A stretch of 64,000 bases of DNA from Myxosarcina sp. GA_180221_E-2-1-MAG-40_15 (GTDB taxonomy: Bacteria; Cyanobacteriota; Cyanobacteriia; Cyanobacteriales; Xenococcaceae). The position numbers and the translations under genes are program-made. How positions within the stretch are numbered: position 1 is the stretch's first letter; the number at the start of each line of letters is the position of its first letter. The stretch is from the NCBI GenBank assembly GCA_020692205.1, contig JAIMKV010000012.1, forward strand, positions 18,064 through 82,063, read 5' to 3'. This document shows, piece after piece, positions 27,630 to 36,267 of this stretch. The notes below the pieces were generated by a model. That model was not told the DNA's origin. It did not search any database and saw only the letters and a list, made by a program, of their open reading frames with translations.

Positions 27630-27905
27630 ATGTCAATTTACGTAGGCAATTTATCTTACGAAGTTAGTCAAGAAGATTTAAGCGAAGTCTTCAACGAATA
27701 TGGAACTGTTAAAAGAATTCATATTCCTAGCGATCGCGAAACAGGTCGTCCACGGGGATTTGCTTTTGTCGAAATGGAATCAGAAGCCAACGAAGATAAA
27801 GCGATTGAAGCTTTAGATGGCGCAGAATGGATGGATCGTCAGCTAAAAGTTAATAAAGCCAAACCTCGCGAAAACAGAAGCGGTGGTAGAAACAACCGTT
27901 TTTAA
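27630..27905 (+). CDS. rbp: RRM-type RNA-binding protein
   Basis: A 91-residue protein consisting of one RNA recognition motif: RNP2 IYVGNLSY (3-10) and RNP1 RGFAFVEM (42-49). A short Arg/Gly/Asn-rich tail (RENRSGGRNNRF) follows, as in cyanobacterial Rbp proteins, many of which are cold-induced or help localise photosystem mRNAs. A 268-bp leader region precedes it and a stem-loop with T-run follows, so it is probably a monocistronic transcript with a structured 5' region. Confidence 0.95.
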   Translation: MSIYVGNLSYEVSQEDLSEVFNEYGTVKRIHIPSDRETGRPRGFAFVEMESEANEDKAIEALDGAEWMDRQLKVNKAKPRENRSGGRNNRF

Positions 27906-27939
27906 GCAAACTTATTAAAATTAAATTAAATTAAAAATC

Positions 27940-28000
27940 AACGCCTCTAAGAATTGAGTAGATTCGCTCTTATTTCTTTTTCGGGGCGTTTTGTTATTTT
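27940..28000 (+). terminator. Probable terminator of the RRM gene
   Basis: AACGCC (27940-27945) pairs with GGCGTT (27985-27990), with an inner TAAGA/TCTTA stem, followed by TTGTTATTTT. The large, partly paired loop is longer than in standard intrinsic terminators but matches the arrangement commonly seen after cyanobacterial rbp genes. Confidence 0.6.
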
Positions 28001-28038
28001 AATCAATTAAATCGGATCAAGGCTATAGCGCTGCGCGC

Positions 28039-28092
28039 AAGTCAAAAGTCAAAAGTCAAAAGCTAGCTAGTTTCATACTTCATACTTCATAG
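28039..28092. repeat. Short tandem repeats
   Basis: Three copies of an AAGTCAA-type 8-nt unit (28039-28062), followed by a CATACTT unit repeated about 2.5 times (28074-28092). They lie between the RRM terminator and the FAD oxidoreductase. Such AAAAGTC runs are common intergenic filler in cyanobacterial genomes, and no function is evident. Confidence 0.7.
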
Positions 28093-28181
28093 ATTAAAAT
28101 TTAATCGCCAGAAAACTATAGAAAAATTGTGTAATTGGGAACTATATTAGTTGAGTTGTTATGTAGAAAGAGGAGCATGAG

Positions 28182-30206
28182 GTGTTATCAGGTTGGATAA
28201 AATCACTAGTTTCAGGATCTTTAGGTCTATTTATTTGGGATGCAGGATTATCAGCTAAGGCAGTACAGCCTACTATAGATCGTACTGAAGAATGTGAACT
28301 ATTAGTAATCGGTGGCGGATTATCAGGTGTAGCTGCCACTTACGAAGCTTTATTGGCAGGGAAAACCGTTTGCATGACCGAAATTACCGACTGGGTGGGA
28401 GGACAAATTTCGTCCCAGGGAACTTCCGCATTGGATGAAAGAACCACTCAGCGATCGCGCTTATTTTTCCCCAGTGGTTATTTAGAATTTAGAGAGCGAA
28501 TTAAAGAGTATTATAACGAGCTAAATCCTGGGGATTGTTGGGTAAGCGAGTCTTGTTTTTTGCCTAAAGATGCCAACCAAGTGATGTGGTCACAGCTAAA
28601 AGATGCTGAAGCAAAAGGAAAAGGTACGTTGAAATGGTTTCCTACCACAGTGGTCAAAGATTTAACCATTGAGACAGTGGAGGGACAAGGAACAGGAAAA
28701 CAAATAACTAGTGCGGTAGCTATTCAGCACAGTTCTAACAATGAGTATTTACCTCTGAACACCCTGCCTCTATCTAGTACGATCGAAGATGCCTATAGCT
28801 ACGAAGATTCAAATATCTTTAGTAAAGAAGTAATTCGCTTTGTTCCCGCAACCACCTCAGATCAAGCTGCGGACTGGTACGTTATCGAAGCCACGGAGAC
28901 TGGAGAAATTGTCGGCCTAGCTGACATTCCCTATCGCTTGGGAATCGATCCTCTTTCTCCTTATGAACCTTCTTCATCTAGCCGAGAAGGTGATCCTTAT
29001 TGTACTCAAGGTTTTACCTATACCTTTGCCATGGAGGCGACAGAAGACCCCCAAGAACATGAGCAGCCCATCTTCTATGACCAACACAAAGGCTATTACA
29101 GCTATGAACTCGAAAGATTAGCTGATTTTGACTTGGTATTTACCTATCGCCGCATTTGGAGTCCCCAGCAAGGGGATACAAAGAAATTTGGCGGGATTGA
29201 GTTTACCGCCTCAACTCCTGGGGATATTTCGATGCAGAATTGGACTTGGGGTAATGATTATCGCCCAGGAACAGCCGAAGATAACCTTGTATATACTCGC
29301 GAACAGCTAGAAAAAATGGGTCAACTTGAGCCTGGTGGCTGGATGGGAGGATTGCGTACTAGAACTTTAAGCCGAGGCGAAGATCATGCTTTGGGTTACT
29401 TTTATTGGCTGGTACAAGGAACAACAGATTCTCAGTTGGGAGATGGGGTGAAAAAACCTTATCCTAATCATCTTTTGGTTAAAGGTTTAGATTCGCCCAT
29501 GGGTACGGCTCATGGTTTATCGAAATATCCTTATATTAGAGAGGGTAGACGAATTATTGGCAGAGTATATCCTGGCTATTCTCAGGGTTTTGGTATCACC
29601 GAAATTGATATTTCCCGGGCAGACTACCGAGATGAACACTACAGCCAAAACCTTAGCGAGCGTACTTATCGTCGGCTTTGGCAAAAAATAGACGGCATTG
29701 AAGCTGTCACTAACAAAAACATGAATATCGACAAGATCGAAAGACGAACTCGTTCGACGATCTATCCTGATTCTGTTGGCGTTGGTCATTATGCGATCGA
29801 TTTTCATCCCTGTATGAACGAAAGTCCTGCCGAAAAAGCGGGAAATACCGAACGAGAAGGAGAAAGAAAAGGGGGTGGACAGGCTTATCCTTTTCAAATT
29901 CCTTTAAGAGCGATGATTCCTCAAGAGATTGATAATTTGATTGTCGCGGGTAAAAGTATTGCCACTAGCCATATTGCTGCTGCCGCCTATCGGGTACATT
30001 CTTTTGAATGGTCTTCAGGTGCTGCTGCTGGAATAACCGCAGTATTTGGTTTAGAAGAAGGAATTATGCCCTATCAATTGGTAGATAAAGCGTTTATCAA
30101 AGAGGACAAGCTAAAAATCTTAAAAAATCGGCTAGAAAAAAGTGGCAACCCTACTGCGTTTCCTGACACCTCAATCTTTAATCAGGATTGGTCAGATTGG
30201 CAGTAA
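28182..30206 (+). CDS. FAD-dependent oxidoreductase, exported-type N-terminus
   Basis: A 674-residue protein from GTG 28182, with an AGGAG site 6 nt upstream; an ATG at 28176 is out of frame. The first 27 residues look like a signal sequence (GSLGLFIWDAGLSAKA). A dinucleotide-binding motif VIGGGLSGVAA follows, with the FAD_oxidored-type ending IDNLIVAGKSIATSHIAAAAYR. Substrate not recognisable. Relatives in this family are often annotated only as FAD-dependent oxidoreductases. It is convergent with the P450 gene. Confidence 0.85.
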   Translation: MLSGWIKSLVSGSLGLFIWDAGLSAKAVQPTIDRTEECELLVIGGGLSGVAATYEALLAGKTVCMTEITDWVGGQISSQGTSALDERTTQRSRLFFPSGYLEFRERIKEYYNELNPGDCWVSESCFLPKDANQVMWSQLKDAEAKGKGTLKWFPTTVVKDLTIETVEGQGTGKQITSAVAIQHSSNNEYLPLNTLPLSSTIEDAYSYEDSNIFSKEVIRFVPATTSDQAADWYVIEATETGEIVGLADIPYRLGIDPLSPYEPSSSSREGDPYCTQGFTYTFAMEATEDPQEHEQPIFYDQHKGYYSYELERLADFDLVFTYRRIWSPQQGDTKKFGGIEFTASTPGDISMQNWTWGNDYRPGTAEDNLVYTREQLEKMGQLEPGGWMGGLRTRTLSRGEDHALGYFYWLVQGTTDSQLGDGVKKPYPNHLLVKGLDSPMGTAHGLSKYPYIREGRRIIGRVYPGYSQGFGITEIDISRADYRDEHYSQNLSERTYRRLWQKIDGIEAVTNKNMNIDKIERRTRSTIYPDSVGVGHYAIDFHPCMNESPAEKAGNTEREGERKGGGQAYPFQIPLRAMIPQEIDNLIVAGKSIATSHIAAAAYRVHSFEWSSGAAAGITAVFGLEEGIMPYQLVDKAFIKEDKLKILKNRLEKSGNPTAFPDTSIFNQDWSDWQ

Positions 30207-30261
30207 TTTTTGAGGAATGAGGGATGGGAAAGTTTATCGATCATCATGGCAATTTCTTTAT

Positions 30262-31719
30262 TTAGTCAATCTTACTTTCGACCTTCATTTTAAAAGAAGC
30301 TGGTGGGGCAATAGTTAAACCGCGACGCACTGGTAACATGGGGCGATGTTTGAGTCCGAAGGAGTCGCTTCGCAAACGGCTGGCTACGCGATCGCTCGCT
30401 AATTCTAATTGAAAGCGCGATAAAATTGTCGCGGTTACTAACTTCATTTCTAGTAATGCCAAAGCAGAACCAATGCAACGGCGATTTCCGCCACCAAAAG
30501 GAATATATTCGTAACTGGAATAAGCTTTGTGTAAAAATCTTTGCGGGTCAAATTGCTTGGAATTGGGATATAAATCTTCTCGATGGTGAAGGGAATAAAT
30601 AGAAATCATTAACCAAGTATTAGGTTCTAGATCGTATTCCATGACGGACATTGGTTTCGTAAGTACACGCGCAAAAGTACCCGCAGCAATGGGATAAATT
30701 CGCAGTGTTTCCAAAACTACTGCATTTAAATAAGCTAAATTATTTATTTCTCGGTAATTTAAACTATTTCTCCAAGAATTTAATTCAAAGCGCAATTTTT
30801 CTTGTACTTCTGGAAGATAATGAACCCAATAAAAAAGCCAAGCTAAAGCTGAAGCAGTTGTTTCGTGTCCAGCAAACAACAAAGTTATTAATTCATCGTG
30901 CAATTCTTCATCTGTCATTCCTACCCCATTTTCATCTTTTGCCAATAGCAATAAGCTAAAAATATCTTTAGCAACGGTCACAGCAGGCTCCGTCCGTTTA
31001 GGGCGGAGTAATCTGTGACTTTCTAATTTTCCTGAAGCTAATAATTCTCGTCTTTCTTTTATTTCTGCATAGATTAAAGTTCTAATTTCTTGTTGTAACA
31101 GTAGAAATTTACCCCAAGGACTAAATTTACCCCAGTCTTTTTGTAAGAAAGGAAAAAATATCAAGCTGGAATTTAAAGGATTATTAAATGTCTCTAAAAG
31201 TGTAGTTAACAACTCTCGTAGTCGGTCATATCGCTCTCCAGAATCAATACCAAATACCACACTCAAAATTACTCTCATCGTAATTTCTTGCATTAGCGAA
31301 CGAACTTTAAAAGGCTTTTTAATATCCAGACGATCGCAAACTTTGTTAGTTATATTAACTATCTCCTCGCTACATTTTTGCAGAGATTCGCCATGAAAAG
31401 GAGGCATCAATAAGCGTCGGCGATTTTTATGTTCTTTACCATCTAACAATAATAAAGAATTATCTCCCACCAGAAAGCCCAACATTTTATTACCCCTACC
31501 AACTTCAAACTTATCGGGAGAAGCAGTAAAAATATCCTCGATCGCCTTGGGATTACTAGTCACAATCGTTGGCGGAGAATTTTTAAACGTTACCTGATAA
31601 AAGTCTCCATACTTCTGATTACGTTTTTCCAAAAATTCCAAAGGACGTAAAATAGAATCTATCTGACGAATGGTTCTCAGCCAACCAGATGTACTTTTAA
31701 CTGTTGTTATTTGCTTCAT
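30262..31719 (-). CDS. Cytochrome P450, CYP110-like, with two repeat-derived insertions
   Basis: A 485-residue P450 from ATG 31719; TTG 31779 would add 20 residues. Hallmarks (ATG numbering): I-helix AGHETT (283-288), ExxR (337-340, ETLR), heme loop FGGGNRRCIG with Cys415. The architecture and ending resemble CYP110 family enzymes of cyanobacteria, which hydroxylate fatty acids or terpenoids. Two segments look extra against that family: residues about 234-248, encoded by the hairpin at 30977-31019, and about 441-455, encoded by the repeat near 30354-30400. Both keep the frame. The gene is co-directional with, and directly downstream of, the amidase, so the pair probably forms an operon. Redox partner and substrate unknown. 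Confidence 0.92.
   Translation of the reverse strand: MKQITTVKSTSGWLRTIRQIDSILRPLEFLEKRNQKYGDFYQVTFKNSPPTIVTSNPKAIEDIFTASPDKFEVGRGNKMLGFLVGDNSLLLLDGKEHKNRRRLLMPPFHGESLQKCSEEIVNITNKVCDRLDIKKPFKVRSLMQEITMRVILSVVFGIDSGERYDRLRELLTTLLETFNNPLNSSLIFFPFLQKDWGKFSPWGKFLLLQQEIRTLIYAEIKERRELLASGKLESHRLLRPKRTEPAVTVAKDIFSLLLLAKDENGVGMTDEELHDELITLLFAGHETTASALAWLFYWVHYLPEVQEKLRFELNSWRNSLNYREINNLAYLNAVVLETLRIYPIAAGTFARVLTKPMSVMEYDLEPNTWLMISIYSLHHREDLYPNSKQFDPQRFLHKAYSSYEYIPFGGGNRRCIGSALALLEMKLVTATILSRFQLELASDRVASRLRSDSFGLKHRPMLPVRRGLTIAPPASFKMKVESKID
30354..30400. repeat. Repeat-like insertion near P450 C-terminus
   Basis: A GC-richer stretch within the otherwise AT-rich P450 gene, containing CCGAAGGAGTCGCTTCGC and GGCTGGCTACGCGATCGC. 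This composition is typical of short dispersed repeats of cyanobacteria. It encodes a charged loop (RVASRLRSDS) between the helix RFQLELA and the conserved PVRRGLTIAP ending, where homologues are shorter as I recall them. Boundaries are approximate. Confidence 0.55.
30977..31019. repeat. Palindromic element, copy 2, inside the P450 gene
   Basis: Arms GTCACAG (30977-30983) and CTGTGAC (31013-31019) are perfectly complementary, with an inner CTCCG/CGGAG stem around the CCCTAAACGG core. On the opposite strand the core matches copy 1 (26739-26784) over 28 of 29 bp, while the arms differ with pairing kept. It is translated in frame as part of the P450 (LLRPKRTEPA). Confidence 0.8.
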
Positions 31720-31791
31720 TAGTCGCGCGATCGCCTTGATCGTTTTGATTGCTATTAAATTGATTCTAACGAAAACCAAAACAGCTATTAG

Positions 31792-33264
31792 CTACAAAGC
31801 TGGATGTTGAAGATTGCTAGCTATTTGGTTAATGATCTTGGCGATCGCCAATAATTCCATATCCTGCCATCTTTTACCTACTATTTGCACCCCAATGGGT
31901 AATCCTGACTTACTTTTGCCGATGGGAATTACTACTACAGGGCTACCCGTAAAATTTAAAGGCATTGTATAACCACCACAAGCCAAAAGGTAGGGAAACT
32001 TGACCTCATCAACCTCGATTGATTGACCAAAACTACAATGAGGAAACGCAGGAGTCATTGATACAGGACAGATCCAGGCATCCCACTCAGCCATAAAGCA
32101 ATCCATTTGTGCCATTGTGCGATCGCGATTAGTTAAAACAATATTGTATTTTGCCATACTTGGTGGAAATGCAAGATTTCCTTTTCTAGCCAGGGGAGTA
32201 CCCGATTTAAAAGCGGTTTGAGTACAAGCATAAAATTCTGTAACTATTCCCATCCACATTGCTGGCAAAATACCCCGTTTAGAAGCAGACGTAAATAATT
32301 CATAAGCGGCAAAAACACTATAGTTAGCTAAAGCTTCTTCCCAGTCAAAATTAGTTGAGTTGCATTCTTCTAGATAACAACCCGTGTCAGTTAAACGCTT
32401 AATGAAAGTTTGAATACAAGAGCGCGTATCTTGACTTATGGGCAAGAAATCATAGCCGTATGTCCAAGCAATTCTTAGTTCGGACAATTTTTTATCTGTC
32501 GGTCGATCTAAAGGTACGGGAGGGATTTCTGGCTGTCTAATATCCGCCCCCACAATTAGAGAAAAACATAGCTGTAAATCTTCAATTGAACGAGCTAAAG
32601 GGCCAATTCTGAGTAGATGGCGAATATACTTAGGTTTTCCTGGTAGTTCAGGAATATGCCCTGCGGTGGAAACTCGACGATCTGTAGGCATAAATCCGTA
32701 AACACCACAGTAATGTGCAGGATGGCGAATCGAACCTGCAACATCACTACCAAGTTCTAAAGCTGAAAACCCCATAGCGATCGCACCTGCTGAACCACCA
32801 CTACTTCCACCTACCGTACAGCTTAAATCCCAAGGATTATTAGTTCGTCCAAATAGAGGATTGTTCGTTTGATAATCCCCTGCTAGCTTGGCTGGATTAG
32901 TTTTAGCAAAAACAATTGCTCCTGCTGCTTTTAATCTTGCTACTACGGTAGCATCTTGCTGGGGTATATAATTTTTTAAAGGTTGATAGCCTGCGGTAGT
33001 AAGCAAGCCTGCCGTTTCCATTGTGTCTTTAATCGTGACGGGAACACCATGCAGTAATCCCCAGTTTTCACCTCTGGCTAAAGCTTCATCAGCTTCTTTT
33101 GCTCTTTGTTTTGCTTTCTCTGTATCTAGAGTCACAATGGCATTTATCTTATCGTTATGCTTCTCAATCTGTTCTAGATAAGCATCCAAAACCTCTACTG
33201 CGGAAACTTCTTGATCCCGAATCATCTGCGCCAGTTGACCCGCCGTAGCAAACACTATATTCAT
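31792..33264 (-). CDS. Amidase-signature family hydrolase
   Basis: A 490-residue enzyme from ATG 33264; an upstream TTG at 33273 is less likely. The Ser-Ser-Lys amidase signature is complete: TIKDTMETAG with the catalytic Lys, and GGSSGGSAGAIAMG with the cis-Ser and nucleophilic Ser. The C-terminal GSPVVVIPIG block is typical of GatA/6-aminohexanoate-like members. GatB or GatC partners are absent and the sequence is divergent from GatA, so it is a stand-alone amidase rather than the tRNA amidotransferase. It is followed by the P450 and faces a TetR regulator across 79 bp. Confidence 0.92.
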   Translation of the reverse strand: MNIVFATAGQLAQMIRDQEVSAVEVLDAYLEQIEKHNDKINAIVTLDTEKAKQRAKEADEALARGENWGLLHGVPVTIKDTMETAGLLTTAGYQPLKNYIPQQDATVVARLKAAGAIVFAKTNPAKLAGDYQTNNPLFGRTNNPWDLSCTVGGSSGGSAGAIAMGFSALELGSDVAGSIRHPAHYCGVYGFMPTDRRVSTAGHIPELPGKPKYIRHLLRIGPLARSIEDLQLCFSLIVGADIRQPEIPPVPLDRPTDKKLSELRIAWTYGYDFLPISQDTRSCIQTFIKRLTDTGCYLEECNSTNFDWEEALANYSVFAAYELFTSASKRGILPAMWMGIVTEFYACTQTAFKSGTPLARKGNLAFPPSMAKYNIVLTNRDRTMAQMDCFMAEWDAWICPVSMTPAFPHCSFGQSIEVDEVKFPYLLACGGYTMPLNFTGSPVVVIPIGKSKSGLPIGVQIVGKRWQDMELLAIAKIINQIASNLQHPAL

Positions 33265-33343
33265 TGCTAACAACCTAATAGAATAAATCTAATTAAGTTA
33301 ATTATATTCACTTTTAGTTAATGTTATTAACTAATAACTGATA

Positions 33344-33931
33344 ATGGGTCGTCCAACAAAAGAAAACTCTCTCAGCAAACAAGACGTAATTGAAGCTGCG
33401 ATCGCCTGTATTGAAAAAGAAGGTGCATCAGCTTTAGGCGTTAATCGTGTTGCGAGGGAATTGGGTATTAAACCTCCTGCCATTTATAAGCATCTCAACG
33501 GGAATGCAGAATTAAAAAAAGCGGTGGCATTAGCAATATATAAATTTTATTTCGTTGAATTAAGTCAGAAAACTGGAAGTATAAAAGAACCTCGCGCTTT
33601 TTTAAAAGCTGGTGGTTTTGCTAGTCGAGATTTTGCGCGATCGCATCCTGGGCTATTTCAAGTAATGATGCAATTTCAGTTACAGCCTGATGATCTTGAA
33701 TCAGCTTTGATCATCAAAGAATCTCAAAGTTTTTTGCAAGTTATACTAAATTCTCAAGAAATCAGCGAAACCAAATTGATCGACATCATGCGCATGGTTA
33801 ATGCAGCAATTGTCGGCTTTATCGCTCTAGAACAATCGGGATTATTAACTTTACCTCGTTCTACCGATGCTAGTTTTGAAGTAATGCTCGACGCTTTGCT
33901 CAAGGCAATAGAATATATAAAAATCAGTTAA
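33344..33931 (+). CDS. TetR family transcriptional regulator
   Basis: A 195-residue regulator with an N-terminal helix-turn-helix (about 12-58, containing GVNRVARELGIKPPAIYKHL) and a TetR_C-type ligand domain with aromatic residues. It is transcribed divergently from the amidase-P450 pair with 79 bp between starts. The usual arrangement would have it repress that pair and itself from a shared operator; no clear palindromic operator is visible. The mtnA gene follows by 18 nt and may be co-transcribed. Confidence 0.9.
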   Translation: MGRPTKENSLSKQDVIEAAIACIEKEGASALGVNRVARELGIKPPAIYKHLNGNAELKKAVALAIYKFYFVELSQKTGSIKEPRAFLKAGGFASRDFARSHPGLFQVMMQFQLQPDDLESALIIKESQSFLQVILNSQEISETKLIDIMRMVNAAIVGFIALEQSGLLTLPRSTDASFEVMLDALLKAIEYIKIS

Positions 33932-33949
33932 ACTGCGGGCAACTTCTCT

Positions 33950-35008
33950 ATGAACTCGACTTCTAATCAGATTTATCCTGTTGTGTGGCAAGATGGCAAA
34001 GTATTACTAATCGATCAAACTCGTCTACCTGGAGAATATAGCCATGTTGCCATCAATCGTAGTTCAGACATGGCACAGGCGATTAAAACTATGATTGTTA
34101 GAGGTGCGCCAGCTATTGGAGTAGCCGCAGCTTACGGAATGTATTTGGGTGCAACCGAAATCGAAGAGTGCGATCGCACCAAGTTTATCCAGCATTTAGA
34201 ACAGGTTGCTAATTTGTTACGGCAAACTCGCCCTACGGCAGTTAATTTATTCTGGGCGATCGCGCGAATGCTAAAGACGGCACACGAGGAGATTGGCACA
34301 ATTGCCGAAATTAAAAGTACTCTACTCAAAACTGCCCAAGAGATTCAGGCAGAAGACTTGGCAACTTGTCAGGCGATCGGCGATTCTGGTTTGAGCATAT
34401 TGCCAACTACACCAAAAAAACTGCGGATTCTGACGCATTGTAATGCAGGTTCATTAGCGACGGCTGGATATGGTACTGCATTAGGGGTAGTTCGCTCTGC
34501 TTGGCGAGAGCAGCGTTTGGAGAGAGTATATGCTGATGAAACTCGTCCTCGGTTACAAGGGGCAAAATTAACCGCTTGGGAATGCGTCCAGGAAAATATC
34601 CCCGTAACGGTGATTACTGACAGTATGGCGGCTCATTGTATGCAGCGCAAGATGATCGATCTAGTAGTGGTAGGCGCAGATCGCATTGCTGCCAATGGCG
34701 ATGCTGCGAACAAAATTGGCACTTATGCTCTGGCGATCGCTGCTAAAGCTCACCAGATTCCTTTTTATGTTGCTGCGCCTTTTTCTACCATTGACTTTGA
34801 TCTAGCTAACGGCAGTCAAATTCTGATCGAAGAACGGGATGCAACAGAAATAGCGCAGATCGGCGACACTGCGATCTGTGCTGAAGGAGTAGAATTTTAT
34901 AACCCTGCTTTTGATGTTACTCCTGCTAATTTAATCAGCGCCATTATCACCGAAAAAGGTGTAATTGAACCAGCTTCTTTAATTGATTATCGCAGTGCTG
35001 TGGCTTAA
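33950..35008 (+). CDS. mtnA: Methylthioribose-1-phosphate isomerase
   Basis: A 352-residue isomerase of the methionine salvage pathway, converting methylthioribose-1-phosphate to methylthioribulose-1-phosphate. Family motifs: the early [17 protein letters not shown], the cysteine region [19 protein letters not shown], and [20 protein letters not shown] with the catalytic Asp. The absence of other mtn genes nearby is normal in cyanobacteria. It sits 18 nt behind the TetR gene. Confidence 0.96.
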   Translation: MNSTSNQIYPVVWQDGKVLLIDQTRLPGEYSHVAINRSSDMAQAIKTMIVRGAPAIGVAAAYGMYLGATEIEECDRTKFIQHLEQVANLLRQTRPTAVNLFWAIARMLKTAHEEIGTIAEIKSTLLKTAQEIQAEDLATCQAIGDSGLSILPTTPKKLRILTHCNAGSLATAGYGTALGVVRSAWREQRLERVYADETRPRLQGAKLTAWECVQENIPVTVITDSMAAHCMQRKMIDLVVVGADRIAANGDAANKIGTYALAIAAKAHQIPFYVAAPFSTIDFDLANGSQILIEERDATEIAQIGDTAICAEGVEFYNPAFDVTPANLISAIITEKGVIEPASLIDYRSAVA

Positions 35009-35044
35009 AGTTATGCCATTGCACGATCCTAAACACAGAGATCT

Positions 35045-35079
35045 GATAAGCGAATCTGAACCTCTGTGATTCGTTTATC
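35045..35079. terminator. Stem-loop between convergent mtnA and hydroxylase genes
   Basis: GATAAGCGAATC (35045-35056) pairs with GATTCGTTTATC (35068-35079) over 12 bp with one G-T, loop of 11 nt. A CACAGAG/CTCTGTG pair overlaps it and could form a competing fold. There is no strong T-run on either side, so termination is plausible but not certain. Confidence 0.5.
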
Positions 35080-35095
35080 CTTAGCTCAAGATTAA

Positions 35096-35578
35096 TCATT
35101 TTGGGGTTAAATACCCTGCTTTTGAGCCATTTAATTGCTCTTCATTGAGCCACTTGATCGGTTTATAAGTTCCAAATATTCGATCCCACCAATCAATCGC
35201 TAAACCAAAATTACTATCCCATTGATTATTACGGTGATGAACATAATGAATAGGCATTTCCATCCAGAAGCATTTATGTGGACAGTTGTGCTGTATTTGA
35301 TGGGCGTAAGAGGCAAAAGCAGCGAAAGCGACTGTACCAAATACCATTATTATGCCGAAAGATAGAGAAAATATAAAAGCTGGTAATACCAATAAAGATA
35401 CCAAACTAAAATCTAGCCAATCTCCCCAAAATCCTTTGCTTGTATTGCTGCGATGATGACCATAATGAGCCGTAATGCCGTTACCAAATTTCGGAGAGAT
35501 GTGCATAAAACGGTGAACCCAGTACTCCAGAAAGCTGCCAAAGATAAAAGCAAATATAAAACACGCGGCTGACTGCAT
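35096..35578 (-). CDS. Fatty acid hydroxylase / sterol desaturase superfamily protein
   Basis: A 160-residue integral membrane di-iron enzyme. The histidine clusters that bind iron are present in order: HRFMH, HYGHHR, HQIQHN and HYVHHRNN. Hydrophobic segments lie between them. The short length and motif spacing resemble CrtZ-like or bacterial fatty-acid hydroxylase members. The substrate (lipid or carotenoid) cannot be told, and no carotenoid gene is adjacent. Confidence 0.85.
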   Translation of the reverse strand: MQSAACFIFAFIFGSFLEYWVHRFMHISPKFGNGITAHYGHHRSNTSKGFWGDWLDFSLVSLLVLPAFIFSLSFGIIMVFGTVAFAAFASYAHQIQHNCPHKCFWMEMPIHYVHHRNNQWDSNFGLAIDWWDRIFGTYKPIKWLNEEQLNGSKAGYLTPK

Positions 35579-35727
35579 ACTTTTTTTAGTCTGTCTTTAA
35601 GTTAACTTTGTTGAGCTTACTTCACAAAGTATTATTTAATGGGTAACGCCAAAAAGCTTTTGACTTCAGGCAATAAAATAAGCTGTTTTAAGCGCGTCTT
35701 TAAATAAATAATATAGGTTCACCATCC

Positions 35728-35757
35728 AATACTCTGTCCGCCAGAGGACAGAGTATT
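35728..35757. terminator. Perfect 12-bp stem-loop downstream of ndhM
   Basis: AATACTCTGTCC (35728-35739) and GGACAGAGTATT (35746-35757) are exactly complementary around the loop GCCAGA. It lies about 65 bp beyond the ndhM stop. No T-run follows on the minus strand, so it may be an mRNA-stabilising hairpin, a weak terminator or a dispersed repeat. An 8-bp HIP1 octamer follows at once. Confidence 0.6.
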
Positions 35758-35822
35758 AAAAGGCGATCGCCGATTGAAACATTGCTTGAGAAAATGCTCT
35801 TGATGAAGATGTTCGTTCAAAA

Positions 35823-36179
35823 CTAACGGTATTTACCTTCAGTATCAGGGCTTTCCATACGTGGTAGTCCCATGCTGTAGTTGCGAACTCTCGCACTCAA
35901 GTTATAGTTAATTTCACCTTTGAGTAACAAAGAGCGAATATAATGCTCTAGATCTGAACCAATACGACGCAGATTATATTCGCTTAAATCTTCGCCGTTG
36001 TTTTGTTCTACCAGTTCATCAAATTGGCGATAAACCTTTTGTAGCGCATCTTCACTCCAGTTAAACTCATTGTCTGGGTCAATATCTAGAGTCAAGACAT
36101 TATCGCTAGGAATTAACTCATTGTCTTTTACTTCTGCAGTATATAAACGAACGTGACGAGTAGTTGATTTGACAAGCAT
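35823..36179 (-). CDS. ndhM: NAD(P)H-quinone oxidoreductase subunit M
   Basis: A 118-residue protein from ATG 36179, the start that fits known NdhM (MLVKSTTRHVRLYTAEV); ATG 36185 adds two residues. It has the characteristic block YNLRRIGSDLEHYIRSLL and ends shortly after NYSMGLPR. NdhM is a cyanobacteria/plastid-specific peripheral subunit of thylakoid NDH-1, which performs cyclic electron flow around PSI and CO2 uptake. Single gene, as usual. Confidence 0.96.
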   Translation of the reverse strand: MLVKSTTRHVRLYTAEVKDNELIPSDNVLTLDIDPDNEFNWSEDALQKVYRQFDELVEQNNGEDLSEYNLRRIGSDLEHYIRSLLLKGEINYNLSARVRNYSMGLPRMESPDTEGKYR

Positions 36180-36267
36180 AGTCATATTTTAGGAATTAAT
36201 TTACCAGAGCATTTTGGTAGGAGCAATAAGTAAGATTATTCCGACCTACCAAATATAATTATCCTAA

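Noticed and set aside
28039..28092. Tandem repeats considered as a CRISPR array
   Set aside because: Units are 7-8 bp, contiguous and without spacers.
31792..33264. Amidase as GatA of the tRNA amidotransferase
   Set aside because: No GatB/GatC neighbours, an atypical sequence outside the signature, and linkage to a P450 and TetR regulator.
35728..35757. Stem-loop as an attenuator of the hydroxylase gene
   Set aside because: It lies about 150 bp upstream of that gene, with no leader peptide or T-run; left as an unassigned hairpin behind ndhM.
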